A stretch of 64,000 nt of DNA from positions 59,675,292 through 59,739,291 of the forward strand of contig JAPWDM010000004.1 of assembly GCA_035578155.1 (NCBI GenBank), given 5' to 3'. This DNA is from Brachynemurus nebulosus (lineage: Eukaryota > Arthropoda > Insecta > Neuroptera > Myrmeleontidae). Positions 1-9,604 of the stretch are shown here, in pieces. The notes under the pieces were generated by a model. It did no database searches and was not told where the DNA came from. It saw nothing but the letters and a program-made list of their open reading frames with translations. The first letter of the stretch is position 1. The number at the start of each line of letters is the position of its first letter. The position numbers and the translations under genes were made by a program.

Positions 1-487
1 GTTGAATTGATTTAATAATATTTGGGTATCGATGAAATTCAGTCCTATAGATTTATCTTGTTGTTTGATTTTTTTTCTTTTCCGTATTAACCAAATTTTA
101 TTTTAGGTAAAGCCAGTGTTAGTTTGCCCGTAAGGTGCCATTAACCTGAAAGTTGCTGCTGAAGAATGGTTTCCTTTAGTTGAATTTGGTATTTATATAA
201 AATTTTCGTCTATCTATCTCATCAGTATTGTAAGTTACTTTAAGTTACTTTAAATTTGTTCGTTTTCTTTGCGTATATTTTTTGTATATTTCTTTGCGTA
301 AAGTTTTCTTGTCTCTCCGTCTTGTCTGTCTCTTTCGTAAATTGTTATTAAATTATTTCGTTTATATTCTGCAAAATTCGATTTTTCTTGCGTATATCCT
401 CGTCTGTCCGTTTCTCTACCTCTTTCGTTAATTCTTATTAAAATTATCTCGTTTATATTTCTGTAAAATTTTCTGTGAAATTTGATT
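1..487 (+). other. Leader region of Gypsy element A
   Basis: This is non-coding, pyrimidine-rich DNA just upstream of a gag-like reading frame, so it is read as the 5' untranslated leader of the Gypsy element and perhaps the end of its 5' LTR. I could not pair it with any sequence downstream of pol, so no LTR boundary is claimed. A 12-bp direct duplication (taagttacttta) lies near 232-256. No primer-binding site was recognised. Confidence 0.4.
294..481 (+). repeat. 94-bp tandem duplication in the Gypsy A leader
   Basis: Two diverged copies (294-387 and 388-481) both run from ttgcgta through a Tctccgt-type T/C-rich stretch, then ctctttcgt.aatt.ttatta, then tcgtttatatt and ctg.aaaatt. The second copy ends at the gag start. 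Such leader duplications are seen in retrotransposons; whether this one has a role is unknown. Confidence 0.6.
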
Positions 488-1450
488 ATGGACGCTAATC
501 AAGACATAAGTTTTCTTGGCCTTAAACGTGACGAATTAGTTTACGAAGTCTTACGGCATGGTAGATCTGCTATTGCTCTTACTGCTAGGCAGATTAGTTC
601 TTTATTAGCCTCTGGTTTGGAACCCGACGCAACATTTTCCCCACCATTAATAGGAGAATTTGAAATTCTACGAGCTAAATATAACCAAATGTGTACTGGG
701 GTCCGTCTGTTCATGGACAGAGAAAACTCCTTAGAATATTCACATTTGTCTAACAGAATGGCACATTTCCTGCGTCGTATCGATTTATTTAAGAATCATC
801 GTTATAGAGATGATAAATCGACCCCATTTATAGAACAAGCCGCGTCGTTTCAAAAGGTCCTTTATCGATTTACACGACGAACTTTTGGAACGTACACGTC
901 ACGGTACTGTTAATGTTCCTGTGTCGGCTCATTCCATCATGCCCGCTTATAAGACTCCACCTGTTTATATGTGGAACGTTAAGTTCTCTGGCACTGGTAA
1001 CGTGCAAGAATTTATTGATAGGATACATGAACTTGCGGAGGCACGTGATACTAAATCTGGCCTTCAGTCTTGGGACGAACTATTAGACGCTTTACGTCGT
1101 AATTGTGGTCTGTCTATCTCTGATGACGCCATTTGGAAGGCCATCTATAGTGTAAAACGAGGCCCAACTGAACGTACAGCCGACCAATTTGTCAGGTTGA
1201 AGCAACTATTTGCTAGATTAACTGTACCCCCCGATGATTCGCGAAAAATCGACATTACTACTGCCTCTATGTCCAGAGATAATCCCTTATTAGTTTCTAC
1301 TAGTCTGTTCAGCACTATGGATCAATTATACAGCATATGTGCGCAGCTCGATCGTATCAATTCCGAACATGGTTTATTTCATGCTAGTAACCCGCCTACG
1401 TCTCGTAACGTCAATAAATCAGTTCGTTTGGTTTCTGCTTTCAAATGTTT
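488..1450 (+). pseudogene. gag: Gag polyprotein of Gypsy element A, 5' part, frameshifted and split by copia
   Basis: Gag forms the cytoplasmic retrotransposon particle and binds the RNA genome. The first ATG of the frame is at 488. The frame is open to a stop at 911-913. The following sequence continues in the next frame from about 885, so a one-base indel lies near 880-890. The second frame carries a capsid-like start (WNVKFSGTGNVQEF near 972-1013) and runs to 1450, where the copia element interrupts it. The first cysteine of the zinc knuckle is the codon at the junction, and the rest of the knuckle resumes at 5830 on the far side. The pairing with pol at 6.1-9.1 kb supports a Ty3/Gypsy assignment. 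The clade is not resolved. The gene is non-functional because of the frameshift and the 4.4-kb insertion. Confidence 0.75.
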
Positions 1451-1653
1451 TGATATTTTATGAAAGTATTTAATGTAATTCCAGAATTATTTTAATTAAA
1501 AAATACGATAAATGAAATAATGACTTTTATTTTTTATTTTAACAAAAAACATTAGATATAACAAATTATATCACTATAGTGTTTTACATAAAATTATATC
1601 AAGTAGTTATGTATTATTTAATAATCCTGTGTTGCAATTAATTAATTTCAACA
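1451..1653 (-). repeat. 3' LTR of the copia element
   Basis: On the plus strand the repeat starts TGATATTTTATG and ends AATTTCAACA. It matches 5627-5829 over its whole length with five substitutions. In element orientation this is the 3' LTR. It is unusually short, near the low end for copia elements. The gag-pol stop codon (complement of 1648-1650) lies a few bases inside it. Confidence 0.95.
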
Positions 1654-2506
1654 TCCTCTTCTTAATTGCAAACCCATGGCCACGGAACAGTCTTCAGTTT
1701 TCTTTTGAGAAATTGGTTTTGTAAGCACGTCGGCAACCATATCTTGAGTCCCAACATATCTGAGTTCAATTTCCTTTTCGGCAACTCTCTCTCGAAGATA
1801 ATGGTATCTTATATCAATATGTTTGCTGCGAGAACAGTAAGAATTAGTACCTGCAAATTTGATTGCACTTTGATTATCACAATAAATTATGGTAGGCGCA
1901 GCTGTAGCCTCCCAATATAGTTCGGACTCTAAATGCCTTAGCCACATAGCCTCTTGTGTGGCAGTAGCTAGTGCCATATATTCTGCCTCCATGGTTGATA
2001 ATGCAACTGTGTTCTGACATTTAGAACACCATGAAACTGAAGCACCCTGAAACAGAAATGTGTAGCCAGAGCAGATCTTCGGCTGTTAATATCTGAAGCC
2101 CAATCTGAATCACAGTAGCCAAACACTCTTCTTTCTTCTTTGTTTTGACTAAATGTTAATTTACAATCCTTTGTTCCCTTTATATACCGCAGAACTCTTT
2201 TTACTGCTTGCCAGTGATGTATTTCTGGTTTGTTATTGAAGCTACTCAATTTATTTACTATAAAACATTTATCTGGTCTTGTACCTTGTGATAGGTAAAG
2301 TAAACTCCCAATTGCTTCTTGATAAGGAACATTTCTAACAATACTATTCTGATCAATTTGGAGCTAAGATCACATGGCGAATGAACTCGATTACAATCTG
2401 TCATATTAAATCTTTGTAGAATTTTTTCTATATAAGCAGTCTGGTCAATATGAATTTGGTCTCTGGCCACATTTTGACTTATTCTCCAACCAATAAAATG
2501 ATTCAC
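1648..2506 (-). pseudogene. pol: Copia RT thumb and RNase H, in three frames
   Basis: The segment at 2258-2506 continues RT (FIGWRISQN and YIEKILQRFNM). The segment at 1968-2249 has the connection and RNase H start (HWQAVKRVLRYIKGT and VFGYCDSDWASD). The segment at 1648-1992 has the RNase H end (MEAEYMALATATQEAMWLR, IYCDNQSAI, SKHIDIRYHYLRE, VADVLTKP), the standard C-terminus of copia Pol. At least two frameshifts separate the three pieces. The terminal stop codon falls in the 3' LTR. RNase H removes the RNA template during cDNA synthesis. Confidence 0.88.
1654..1663 (-). promoter_or_regulatory. Polypurine tract of the copia element
   Basis: The element strand reads AAGAAGAGGA immediately before the 3' LTR. 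This is the expected position and composition for the plus-strand primer of an LTR retrotransposon. Confidence 0.8.
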
Positions 2507-3678
2507 AGATCCAAGCCTTTTTCCACATCGTTATAAAAAATTAATAAATCATCAACATATATTGATATAAAAAGAATGCTTCCATTATCATTTTTGTAGT
2601 ACACACATGGATCTACAGACCAACTTTTCAACCCCAACTTTTTTAACACAGAAGTAAGTTTTAAATTCCATTGGCGACTTGCCTGTTTCAACACATAAAT
2701 GGACTTATTTAATCTGCAGACTTCATCTCCGTGTCCATAGCCAGGTGGTTGATTCATATATATTTCAGCGTCTATGTCTCCCTGCAAAAATGCTGTAACT
2801 GCATCCATTTGATCTATATATAAGTTTTCTTTTACAGCCATTGCAAACAAATATCTTATTGAAGTATGCCGTACTACCGGAGCAGAAATCTCATTATATT
2901 CAGTTCCTTTTCTTTGTATGAAACCTTTTATGACTAATCTTGCTTTGTATCGTACTACCTTACCGTTTGCATCGGTTTTCATTTTATAAACCCATTTACA
3001 AGGGATTATTCTTTTGTCTTTGGGTAAAGTTACTAATGTCCATGTATTATTTTGAAGGAGTGATTCATATTCGCTAGCCATGGCATCTTCCCACTCTTTT
3101 GCTTTTGGGCCTGAAAGAGCTTCTTCCACGGTCTCTGGTTTCTTTAATAATACTGCTGAATCAGTCGGTTTCTCTTCGTGACAAAAATATGTATTAGATT
3201 TGATATTCTTCGGCCTCAGAGTTATAGTTCTAGATGGCATAGGATCTTCTTCAAAACTCTCCGGTGTATAATCTGGATCATTATCTGATTCTGAATTTGA
3301 TAATTCACCGGTATCATCAAACAATTGTTCCTCTTCTGAATTTTCATTTACTAAAGTATCGGTATCAGATTCTTGTTTAGCAGTAGTTTCCTGTTGTTGC
3401 AAGGTAGTAAGCGGCATAATAACACAATTATTTTTAACTGCATGTTCCAAGAAAACAACATCTCTACTCTTGTATATTTGTTTTTTACTCTCATCATACA
3501 ATCTGTAGCCTTTAGTATAATCACAATAACCCACAAATGTCATTTTAGTAGCTTTTGAATCCCATTTTTGTCTGTTTTCTTTTGGCACATGAACCATTGC
3601 AGGACAACCAAAAATTTTCATGTTATTTAAATTTGGTTTTTTACCTGTCCACATTTCATATGGTGTCTTGTAATCCAA
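2503..3678 (-). pseudogene. pol: Copia integrase C-terminus and reverse transcriptase
   Basis: The 391-residue frame opens in the integrase C-terminal region (TPYEMWTGKKPNLNNMKIFG), then an acidic linker rich in Glu, Asp and Ser. The reverse transcriptase follows from about residue 205: KWVYKMKTDANGKVVRYKAR, then QMDAVTAFLQGDI and the catalytic YVDDL near residue 378 (genomic about 2535-2560). These blocks are diagnostic of Ty1/copia RT. In one conserved RT block, normally read as KALYGLKQ, this copy has SIYVLKQASRQW, a likely loss-of-function substitution. The frame breaks just after the catalytic loop, and the rest of RT continues in other frames. Confidence 0.9.
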
Positions 3679-3779
3679 AGCTTTTATTGGTGAACGATTT
3701 ACAATATAAGCCGCTGTTGAAACCGCTTCAGCTCAAAATTTTTTTGGTAATCTGGAGTTCAAAATTAAACATTTAGCTC

Positions 3780-4765
3780 TCTACTAATGTACGATTCATT
3801 CGCTCTGCCATGCCGTTTTGTTGAGGCGTATATGGGTTACTTGTTTAATGCTGGATACCAGATTTACTCAGAAACAATTTAAACTCGTTATTTATATACT
3901 CTTTTTCATTGTCTGAACGCAATATATTTTTTTATTAGTTTCATTTCAACTAAATTCTTGAATTCTTTAAACTTTTCTAAAGTTACAGACTTGTTTTTTT
4001 ATGAAATAGACAGATACCTTCCTACTGTAATCATCTATGAAAGTAACATAATACCTGGCACCTCCAATAGAACTTGTCTCCATTGGACCACATAAATCAG
4101 AGTGAATTAACTGGAGAAATTCAGAAGCTCTAGTACCAGTATTTTTAAATGGTTGTCTACTCATTTTTCCTTTCAAGCAAATTGTACAAACTTGATTACA
4201 TTTTTTTAATAATTCAACCCCTTCTGCACTTTCTGTTATTTTCTGTAAGTCTGTAAAATTGAGATGACCCATTTTTTGATGCCATAAATTTATATCTCGC
4301 TCATCTACTGTTGATAGCAATGTCGGTGCTTTTGAAACATTATTTAATATATACATGTTATTGCGATGCAAAGCTGTCAATATTAATTTATTATTTTGAT
4401 ATATCTGCCAACCATCTTTCTCAAATTTCACATCACAGCCATTATGTACCACTTGACTTACAGAAAGTAAATTTACTGTTAGTGTAGGAACAAATAAAAC
4501 ATTTCTGATCTGTATTGTCCGTAATATGCCATCTGAATATCTTATCTGTAAATCCACGTTGCCACTGCCTTTTACTGCTGCTGTTTTATTATCTGCAACT
4601 TTAATGTTGTTGATTGTAGATGGAGAAACATCATACATCCAATTCCTACTATTGCACATATGAAATGACGCTCCGGAGTCAACATACCAGCAGTTTCCAT
4701 CCAACTCAGCAGCAACTGGAAAAGCAGCATAATAACCATTATTTTTTAAATTATTATCATTGTTT
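3780..4765 (-). pseudogene. pol: Copia protease and integrase (N-terminal and core), frameshifted
   Basis: The first long frame (to 3967) carries the aspartic protease motif WYVDSGASFHMC, followed by a typical protease tail (VPTLTVNLLSVSQ). Next come the pre-integrase zinc segment (LWHQKMGHLN with CxxC downstream, CTICLKGK) and the first integrase catalytic block (LIHSDLCGPM and FIDDYSR). The frame then ends, but integrase sequence continues in another frame: the block YTPQQNGMAERMNRT, containing the catalytic glutamate, is encoded near 3790-3835. The gene therefore has at least one frameshift, around 3960, and further stops between 3680 and 3960. Protease matures the polyprotein and integrase inserts the cDNA into host DNA. 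Confidence 0.88.
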
Positions 4766-5483
4766 GAGGAACCCTTTTTTTATTTTTAAAATAGCAATCC
4801 CTACTCATGTGCCCATACTTATTACATACAAAACACCGTGGGCCTTTGGGTTGCCTTTTTTCTTTTAATTGGTTATGTTGATTTTTCAATGTTAACTTTG
4901 ACCCATTTTGTTTATTATATGACTTGGCATAGTAGGCAACAGAATCTGACACCTTCACCTCTTGTAACAACTTAGTTTTTACATAATCAGCAGTAATATT
5001 CACACCAGAGCTCTCTAAAGCCATTATCATCGGTTTGTAGTAATCAGGGAGGCCAGCGAGCAGCAACGTACCGAGCCACTCGTCTCCTACAACAAAATTG
5101 ATATTCCGTAACTTATGAACTGTTGACATTACCTTATTAACATATTCCTTGACACTCGAGCAATTTTCCAAATTGGTGGTGACCAGATCTCTTAATAATC
5201 CTACTTTTCTACTGAGCCCCAAGACATCAAATACTTTTTCGAGTTTTGTCCAAGCTGTTGTAGCCTCCTGAATATGGACATAGTTAACTGGGTCTACCAA
5301 AAGTATTATTTTCGACTTTGCTTTCGTATTTTTCTTGCTGTCAGACATATAACCCAAGTCAGGTTCAATCTCCTGCCACAATTCTTCATGTTCCAGATAG
5401 TTTTTAACGGCAAATTTCCAACTTTGGTACTTTTCTCTTCCAATTAGCTTCTCAATTGTACCCATTGATATTTGTGACACCAT
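4746..5483 (-). pseudogene. gag: Copia Gag (UBN2-like gag plus zinc knuckle)
   Basis: The 245-residue frame is typical of copia-type Gag. An N-terminal segment around residues 10-30 (LIGREKYQSWKFAVKNYLE) matches the retrotransposon gag domain that recognises and packages RNA. A basic stretch follows, then a CCHC knuckle at about residues 218-231 (CFVCNKYGHMSRDC, spacing C-x2-C-x4-H-x4-C). The frame starts just inside the 5' LTR and primer site, as expected. It ends shortly after the knuckle, because the protease lies in another frame. The shift falls at an A7-G3 run near 4765-4785. Copia normally has one continuous gag-pol frame, so this is best read as a mutation, although a sequencing slip in the homopolymer is possible. 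Confidence 0.88.
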
Positions 5484-5616
5484 TTTTTAATGTATTTTTC
5501 GTCAAAACTATACTGAAGGAGAAGAACGACCACGCCGGTTTTCTAATTTGAATCCAATTTAATTACAGCACTTAATACTCGAATTACACTTTCTATTTTA
5601 CTTTCGGACATATATA

Positions 5617-5626
5617 GCCCATAACC
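5617..5626 (-). promoter_or_regulatory. Primer-binding site complementary to the anticodon region of tRNA-iMet
   Basis: The element-strand sequence immediately next to the 5' LTR is GGTTATGGGC, with no gap. It is complementary to GCCCATAACC, the anticodon-loop segment of eukaryotic initiator-Met tRNA. Drosophila copia is known to prime reverse transcription from an internal, half-length initiator tRNA at such a site. The match is 10 bases, after which the sequences diverge. Confidence 0.8.
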
Positions 5627-5829
5627 TGATATTTTATGAAAGTATTTAATGTAATTTCAGAATTATTTTAATTAAAAAATACGATAAATTAAACAATGAC
5701 TTTTATTTTTTATTTTAACAAAAAACATTAGATATAACAAATTATATCACTATAGTATTTTACATAAAATTATATCAAGTAGTTATGTACTATTTAATAA
5801 TCCTGTGTTGCAATTAATTAATTTCAACA
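5627..5829 (-). repeat. 5' LTR of the copia element
   Basis: This is the second copy of the 203-bp LTR and is the promoter-bearing 5' LTR in element orientation. It is bounded outside by the target duplication tgttt (5830-5834) and inside directly by the primer-binding site. It is strongly AT-rich. I did not assign a TATA box or start site. Confidence 0.95.
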
Positions 5830-5965
5830 TGTTTCAACTGCAGTGAGGAAGGTTACCATTTCCGTAACTGCACAAAATCACAAAATCGATATTGCTACCG
5901 TTGTGGTAACACTAACGTCAGTTTTAGGAGTTGTTCAAAATTTAAACCGCCTTTAAACACCGATT
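5830..5965 (+). pseudogene. gag: Gag of Gypsy element A, C-terminal zinc knuckles (right of copia)
   Basis: This resumes the gag gene broken at 1450. It encodes a first knuckle, CFNCSEEGYHFRNC, and a second cysteine-rich block, YCYRCGNTNVSFRSC. In the first block the position normally held by the zinc-binding histidine of C-x2-C-x4-H-x4-C is tyrosine, with the histidine one residue later. The second block lacks its histidine. The nucleic-acid-binding end of Gag is therefore recognisable but degenerate. Confidence 0.7.
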
Positions 5966-6129
5966 AGGTTGTCGATTGAACCGTCGAACGCACCTTAAAT
6001 TTCACAAATAGGTTCATTCCCTTCGGCGCAGTTCCAAGAAATGTACATCTTGGTTAGATACGGTACGTTAATTTCGTGTTAATACATTACCTAAAGATAG
6101 CAACCTTAGTTCGATGTACCCATTTGTAT

Positions 6130-7281
6130 CAGTTAAAAATGATTTCCGTTCTTATGTCAGATTAGTAATTTCTGGACGGAAGGTCCTGGGCTTGTTAGAT
6201 TCCGAGGCTTCGGTAACAGCTATGAGTTCCAAATTCTTCGACCAAATTAAACACAACTAACACACCTTTGTATAAAGTTAACCCACATTTACAAATAACC
6301 GTGGCAAATGGTTCCTCATGTCAGATTCTAGGTAAAGCTTTTATATCCTGTCAATTTCACGGTCATACCGTCACGGTAGCTACTCAAATTGTTGAAGGTC
6401 TTTCCAACGATCTATTGCTTGAAGTTGACTTTATTAAGAAGTTTGGCATCTCTGTAGACTTCACCAGTAACAAATATTAAATCACTAGTTCTGATGTTTG
6501 TTCTCTTAAAGTAGATCAATCTTTAACTTATAGTCAGCAACGACAATTGGAGAACTTGATCAAAAGCTTCCCTCGACCTGACGATTTACCTTGTACGTCC
6601 GCTATTGAACACAAAACTGATGCTCCACCTATTAGACAACGTAATTATGTAGCGTCTAAGTCAATCAAAGACTTTATTAACGCTGAGATTGATAGTATGC
6701 TCGATCTCCAGGTTATATAACCGGCTCAAAGTCCTTGGAATAATCCTACCGTGGTAGTCAATAAGAAGAGCACCGACGGTACTCCTAAGTTCCGGTTTTG
6801 TTCGGATTTTAGGAAACTGAACGCTGTAACTCTAAAAGACGCTTATCCGCTACCTTTTATGCACCAAATTTTAGATCGGTTAGGCAATGCCAGCTGGTTC
6901 TCCACAATGCATCTTAAATCCTCCTTTTGGCAAATTCCTTTGGAGGAAAGTAGTCGTCCCAAATATATATTCTCTGTGCCTAGACGTGGCCAGTTTCAGC
7001 CTAAGCGAACGATGTTTGGCCTAACTAATGCTCCAGCAACGCAACAACGTCTGGTAGATACTATTGTGGGTCCTGATTTTGAACCACATGTCTTCGTGTA
7101 CCTGGATGACATAGTTATCGCTAACACAACCTTTGGCGATCAGCCGAAAACTCTTTCAGAAGTGTTAGATCGATTGAAAGCTGCTAATCTCACGCTTTCA
7201 TTACAAAAATGTCACTCCGCCAAGCGCGATACAAAGTACCTCGGATTCATCGTGAATTCGGATGGGATCCAGGTTGACTAA
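6130..7281 (+). pseudogene. pol: Gypsy element A protease and reverse transcriptase
   Basis: The protease active-site block reads LLDSEASVTAM at about 6192-6224, where the family has D-S/T-G. The catalytic-loop glycine is replaced by glutamate. After a frameshift, the protease tail (LLLEVDFIKKFG) is in the frame that starts at 6268. That frame then carries RT with two in-frame TAA stops, at 6478-6480 and 6718-6720. RT blocks are RFCSDFRKLNAVT, then WFSTMHLKSSFWQIPL, FGLTNAPATQQR and the catalytic VYLDDIVIA near 7096-7122. The Asp of the usual STxDLxSGF block is His here (STMHLKS), so a catalytic aspartate is lost. RT would copy the element RNA into cDNA. This copy cannot. Confidence 0.88.
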
Positions 7282-7960
7282 GAAAAAACAAGCGCAAATT
7301 CATTTTACTCAGTTCCTAAAACAACTAAACAAGTCTGTTCCTTTTTGGGAATCGTATCGTAGTTCCGTCATTGGATCCCACACTTTACAGAACTTGCAGC
7401 CCCGTTATTTAAACTTACGAGGAAAAACTGCAAGTGGATTTGGAACGACGCCACGCAGAAAACTTCTGACACACTTAAGCAACGACTTTTATCACCACCT
7501 ATACTCAGTTGTCCTGATCCGTACCTGCCGTATACGATCCATTGTGATGCCTCTCAACATTCGGTTGGCAGTTCAGCAAACCCCTGACGGTAAAGAGAAA
7601 GTAATAGCTTATGCGTCCCGTGCTCTGTCGAAAAACGAGATCAATTATTCCGTGATCGAGAAAGAACTGCGATCCTTTGGTCAATTAACAAGTTTCGCTA
7701 TTATGTGGAAACTACTCTCTTCACTGTCGTCACCGACCATGTCGCCTTGCAATAGCTACATAACTTAAGAAATCCATCTGATCGCTCAGCACGTTGGAAT
7801 CTGCAACTTCAGTCGGATGATTCCGACATCATACACCGCAAAGGTTTCTTCCCATACTTTACCTGATGGTTTATCTCGCATTCCGACCGACATCAATTTA
7901 ATAGAGGTCACTAACACTCATCACGACCGCTGGTACCGGAAAATGATAACTAATGTCTAA
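7262..7960 (+). pseudogene. pol: Gypsy element A RT connection and RNase H
   Basis: A stop at 7279-7281 ends the RT frame, and the polyprotein continues through other frames. RNase H is recognised from VQQTPDGKEKVIAYASRAL followed by NEINYSVIEKEL (about 7570-7670), a hallmark of Gypsy RNase H. Sequence between 7290 and 7560 looks like the connection region but is scrambled by several indels. The final part (7740-7960) contains traces of a further RNase H block. Confidence 0.7.
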
Positions 7961-8005
7961 CAATTTTCTAATAGATTTCCCCAATGGAAGTTTGTAGATG
8001 ACAAA

Positions 8006-9134
8006 TTGTACAAGTTTTTTACTCCAGTAAATCCACTCAATCTGGACGAAGATCCGTGGAATCTAGTTTTACCCACATCACTTCGTACGAAAGCCTTAAG
8101 GGAATGTCATGACAGTGTAACATCCGGACACTTTGGGTGTTACAAGACATTATGTCGTAACTCGCAACATTATTATTGGCCTGGTTTACGTACCGATGTG
8201 CTCAGGTATTGCCGATAATATCAGGTTTTTGCTCAACACAAAGTCGAGCTTAAATTACCTGCTGGCCTTATGGGTAAATGGAAAATTAGTAAACCCTGGT
8301 CTGTACTTTGCACTGACCTGGCTGGACCATTTACTATGTCCAACAATCGACATAAGTACGGTTTATAATATCTGATTTGCTCACAAAATTTTCGTTGATT
8401 TTCCCGCTACGAGATGCTAATTCCAAAAATCTTATTAAATCTTTGATTAGGTATTCCTTATCTTCGATTTTTGCGACTTTCTGGTTTGTGATAATGGAAC
8501 TTAATACGTATCGAGAGAGGTTTTAGAGTACTTTAAAGACCATAATATTCAAGTACAACTCTCTCCCAAGTTTCATACACAAAGTAATCCCGCAGAAAAG
8601 GTCATACAAACCGCAAAAACTTTAATTGCTTCTTACATTAACGACAATTAACGTAATCAGAAAGTGAATCTAGACGCATACAATTTCACTATCAATTATT
8701 CAGTGCATCATACTACCCAATTTTCGCCCGCATACCTAATGTTTGGACGCGAAATTAAGATACCCGGCAACCCCTCACAACAAAATTCTTTACCTGCTGA
8801 CATTGATTTGAATAACTTCCCTGAACGTATCCGACGTATAACCACCGCTTGTCGATTAGTAGGTGATCGTATTTCTCAAAATAGTAGTGTGGCTACATAT
8901 AACCTCCGACATCGTTTCGCTACTTTTAATGTTGGCGATTTCGTATGGAAACGACATTTCCCGTTATCTGACGCTGGTAACTACCTTAGTTCGAAATTAG
9001 CTCCAAAATTCATAAAGTGCCAAATATCTAAAAAATTGTCCGATAATAGTTCCAAGCCAACTTCTGTTGATGGCAAAAACCTAGGCGTATACCACGTTTC
9101 TATGCTGAAACCTTATGTTGAGCGCAACAATTAA
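8006..9134 (+). pseudogene. pol: Gypsy element A integrase
   Basis: The zinc domain is seen as ECHDSVTSGHFGCYKTL, then YYWPGLRTDVLRYCR. The last cysteine of the HHCC set is replaced by tyrosine after a stop at about 8217. The first catalytic Asp is in LCTDLAGPF near 8310-8336. The second is in CDNG (8487-8498) and the catalytic Glu is at 8595-8597 (NPAEKVIQT), about 34 residues later. Two in-frame TAA stops interrupt the core and its exit. The last 156 residues are open and include the typical tail FSPAYLMFGRE, FNVGDFVWKRH and YHVSMLKPYV. Integrase would insert the cDNA. This copy is inactive. Confidence 0.85.
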
Positions 9135-9253
9135 AAATTTAAAGTTCATTTTGTATGTATCTTTTTCTTCATTTTACGTTACGTTTTATTCCTCATTTAA
9201 CTTTGGTGACTTCATTACCTAAACTTTTTCTCTATCTCTGTCATATATGCTGA

Positions 9254-9604
9254 CTTTATAGCTGTGCCGCGGCGACAGGAGAATTTATTGGATGGTGCAC
9301 AATGAACTTCACAACCAGTGGGGTAAAAGTCCTCCAAAAAAGCGAATGATTGACTTCTATCTAGTCATATATCATCGCTGTGCCTCGTTGGCGTGAAGAA
9401 TTTCGTGGCTGGTGCCCAATGAACTTCGCAACCAGTGGGGTAAAAGTCCTCCAAAAAAGCGATTGATTGACTTCTACCTATTCATATATCATCGCTGTGC
9501 CATGTCGGCGTGAAGAATTTCGTGGCTGGTGCAAAATGAATTTCGCAACCAGTGGGGTAAAAGTCCTCCAAAAAAGCGAATGATTGACTTCTATCTAGTC
9601 ATAT
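9254..9604 (+). repeat. Three 117-bp tandem repeats after Gypsy A pol
   Basis: Three copies (9254-9370, 9371-9487, 9488-9604) each run from atcatcgctgtgcc to tctagtcatat and share aaccagtggggtaaaagtcc and aaaaaagcgaatgattgact. Copies 2 and 3 are about 95% alike; copy 1 is more diverged at its 5' end. They lie about 120 bp beyond the integrase stop, in the presumed 3' untranslated region or LTR of the element. Confidence 0.9.

Larger units (their letters stand above)
1451..5829 (-). mobile_element. Ty1/copia-type LTR retrotransposon, nearly full length, decayed
   Basis: This 4379-bp element lies on the minus strand. Its ends are two 203-bp LTRs (1451-1653 and 5627-5829) that begin TG and end CA. 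It is flanked by the 5-bp target duplication tgttt (1446-1450 and 5830-5834). Going leftwards from 5627, the order is primer-binding site, gag with zinc knuckle, protease, integrase, reverse transcriptase and RNase H, which is the copia order (integrase before RT). The polypurine tract abuts the left LTR. The LTRs differ at 5 of 203 positions (about 2.5%), so insertion is moderately recent, yet the single gag-pol frame is broken several times. It sits inside the gag gene of Gypsy element A. Confidence 0.95.

Noticed and set aside
1..487. Attempt to define a 5' LTR for Gypsy element A
   Set aside because: No matching sequence was found after pol up to about 12 kb by eye, and no primer site could be identified, so no LTR is claimed.
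4765..4785. Possible programmed frameshift between copia gag and protease at an A7-G3 run
   Set aside because: Copia elements generally have one gag-pol frame, and this copy has several other random frameshifts, so mutation is simpler.
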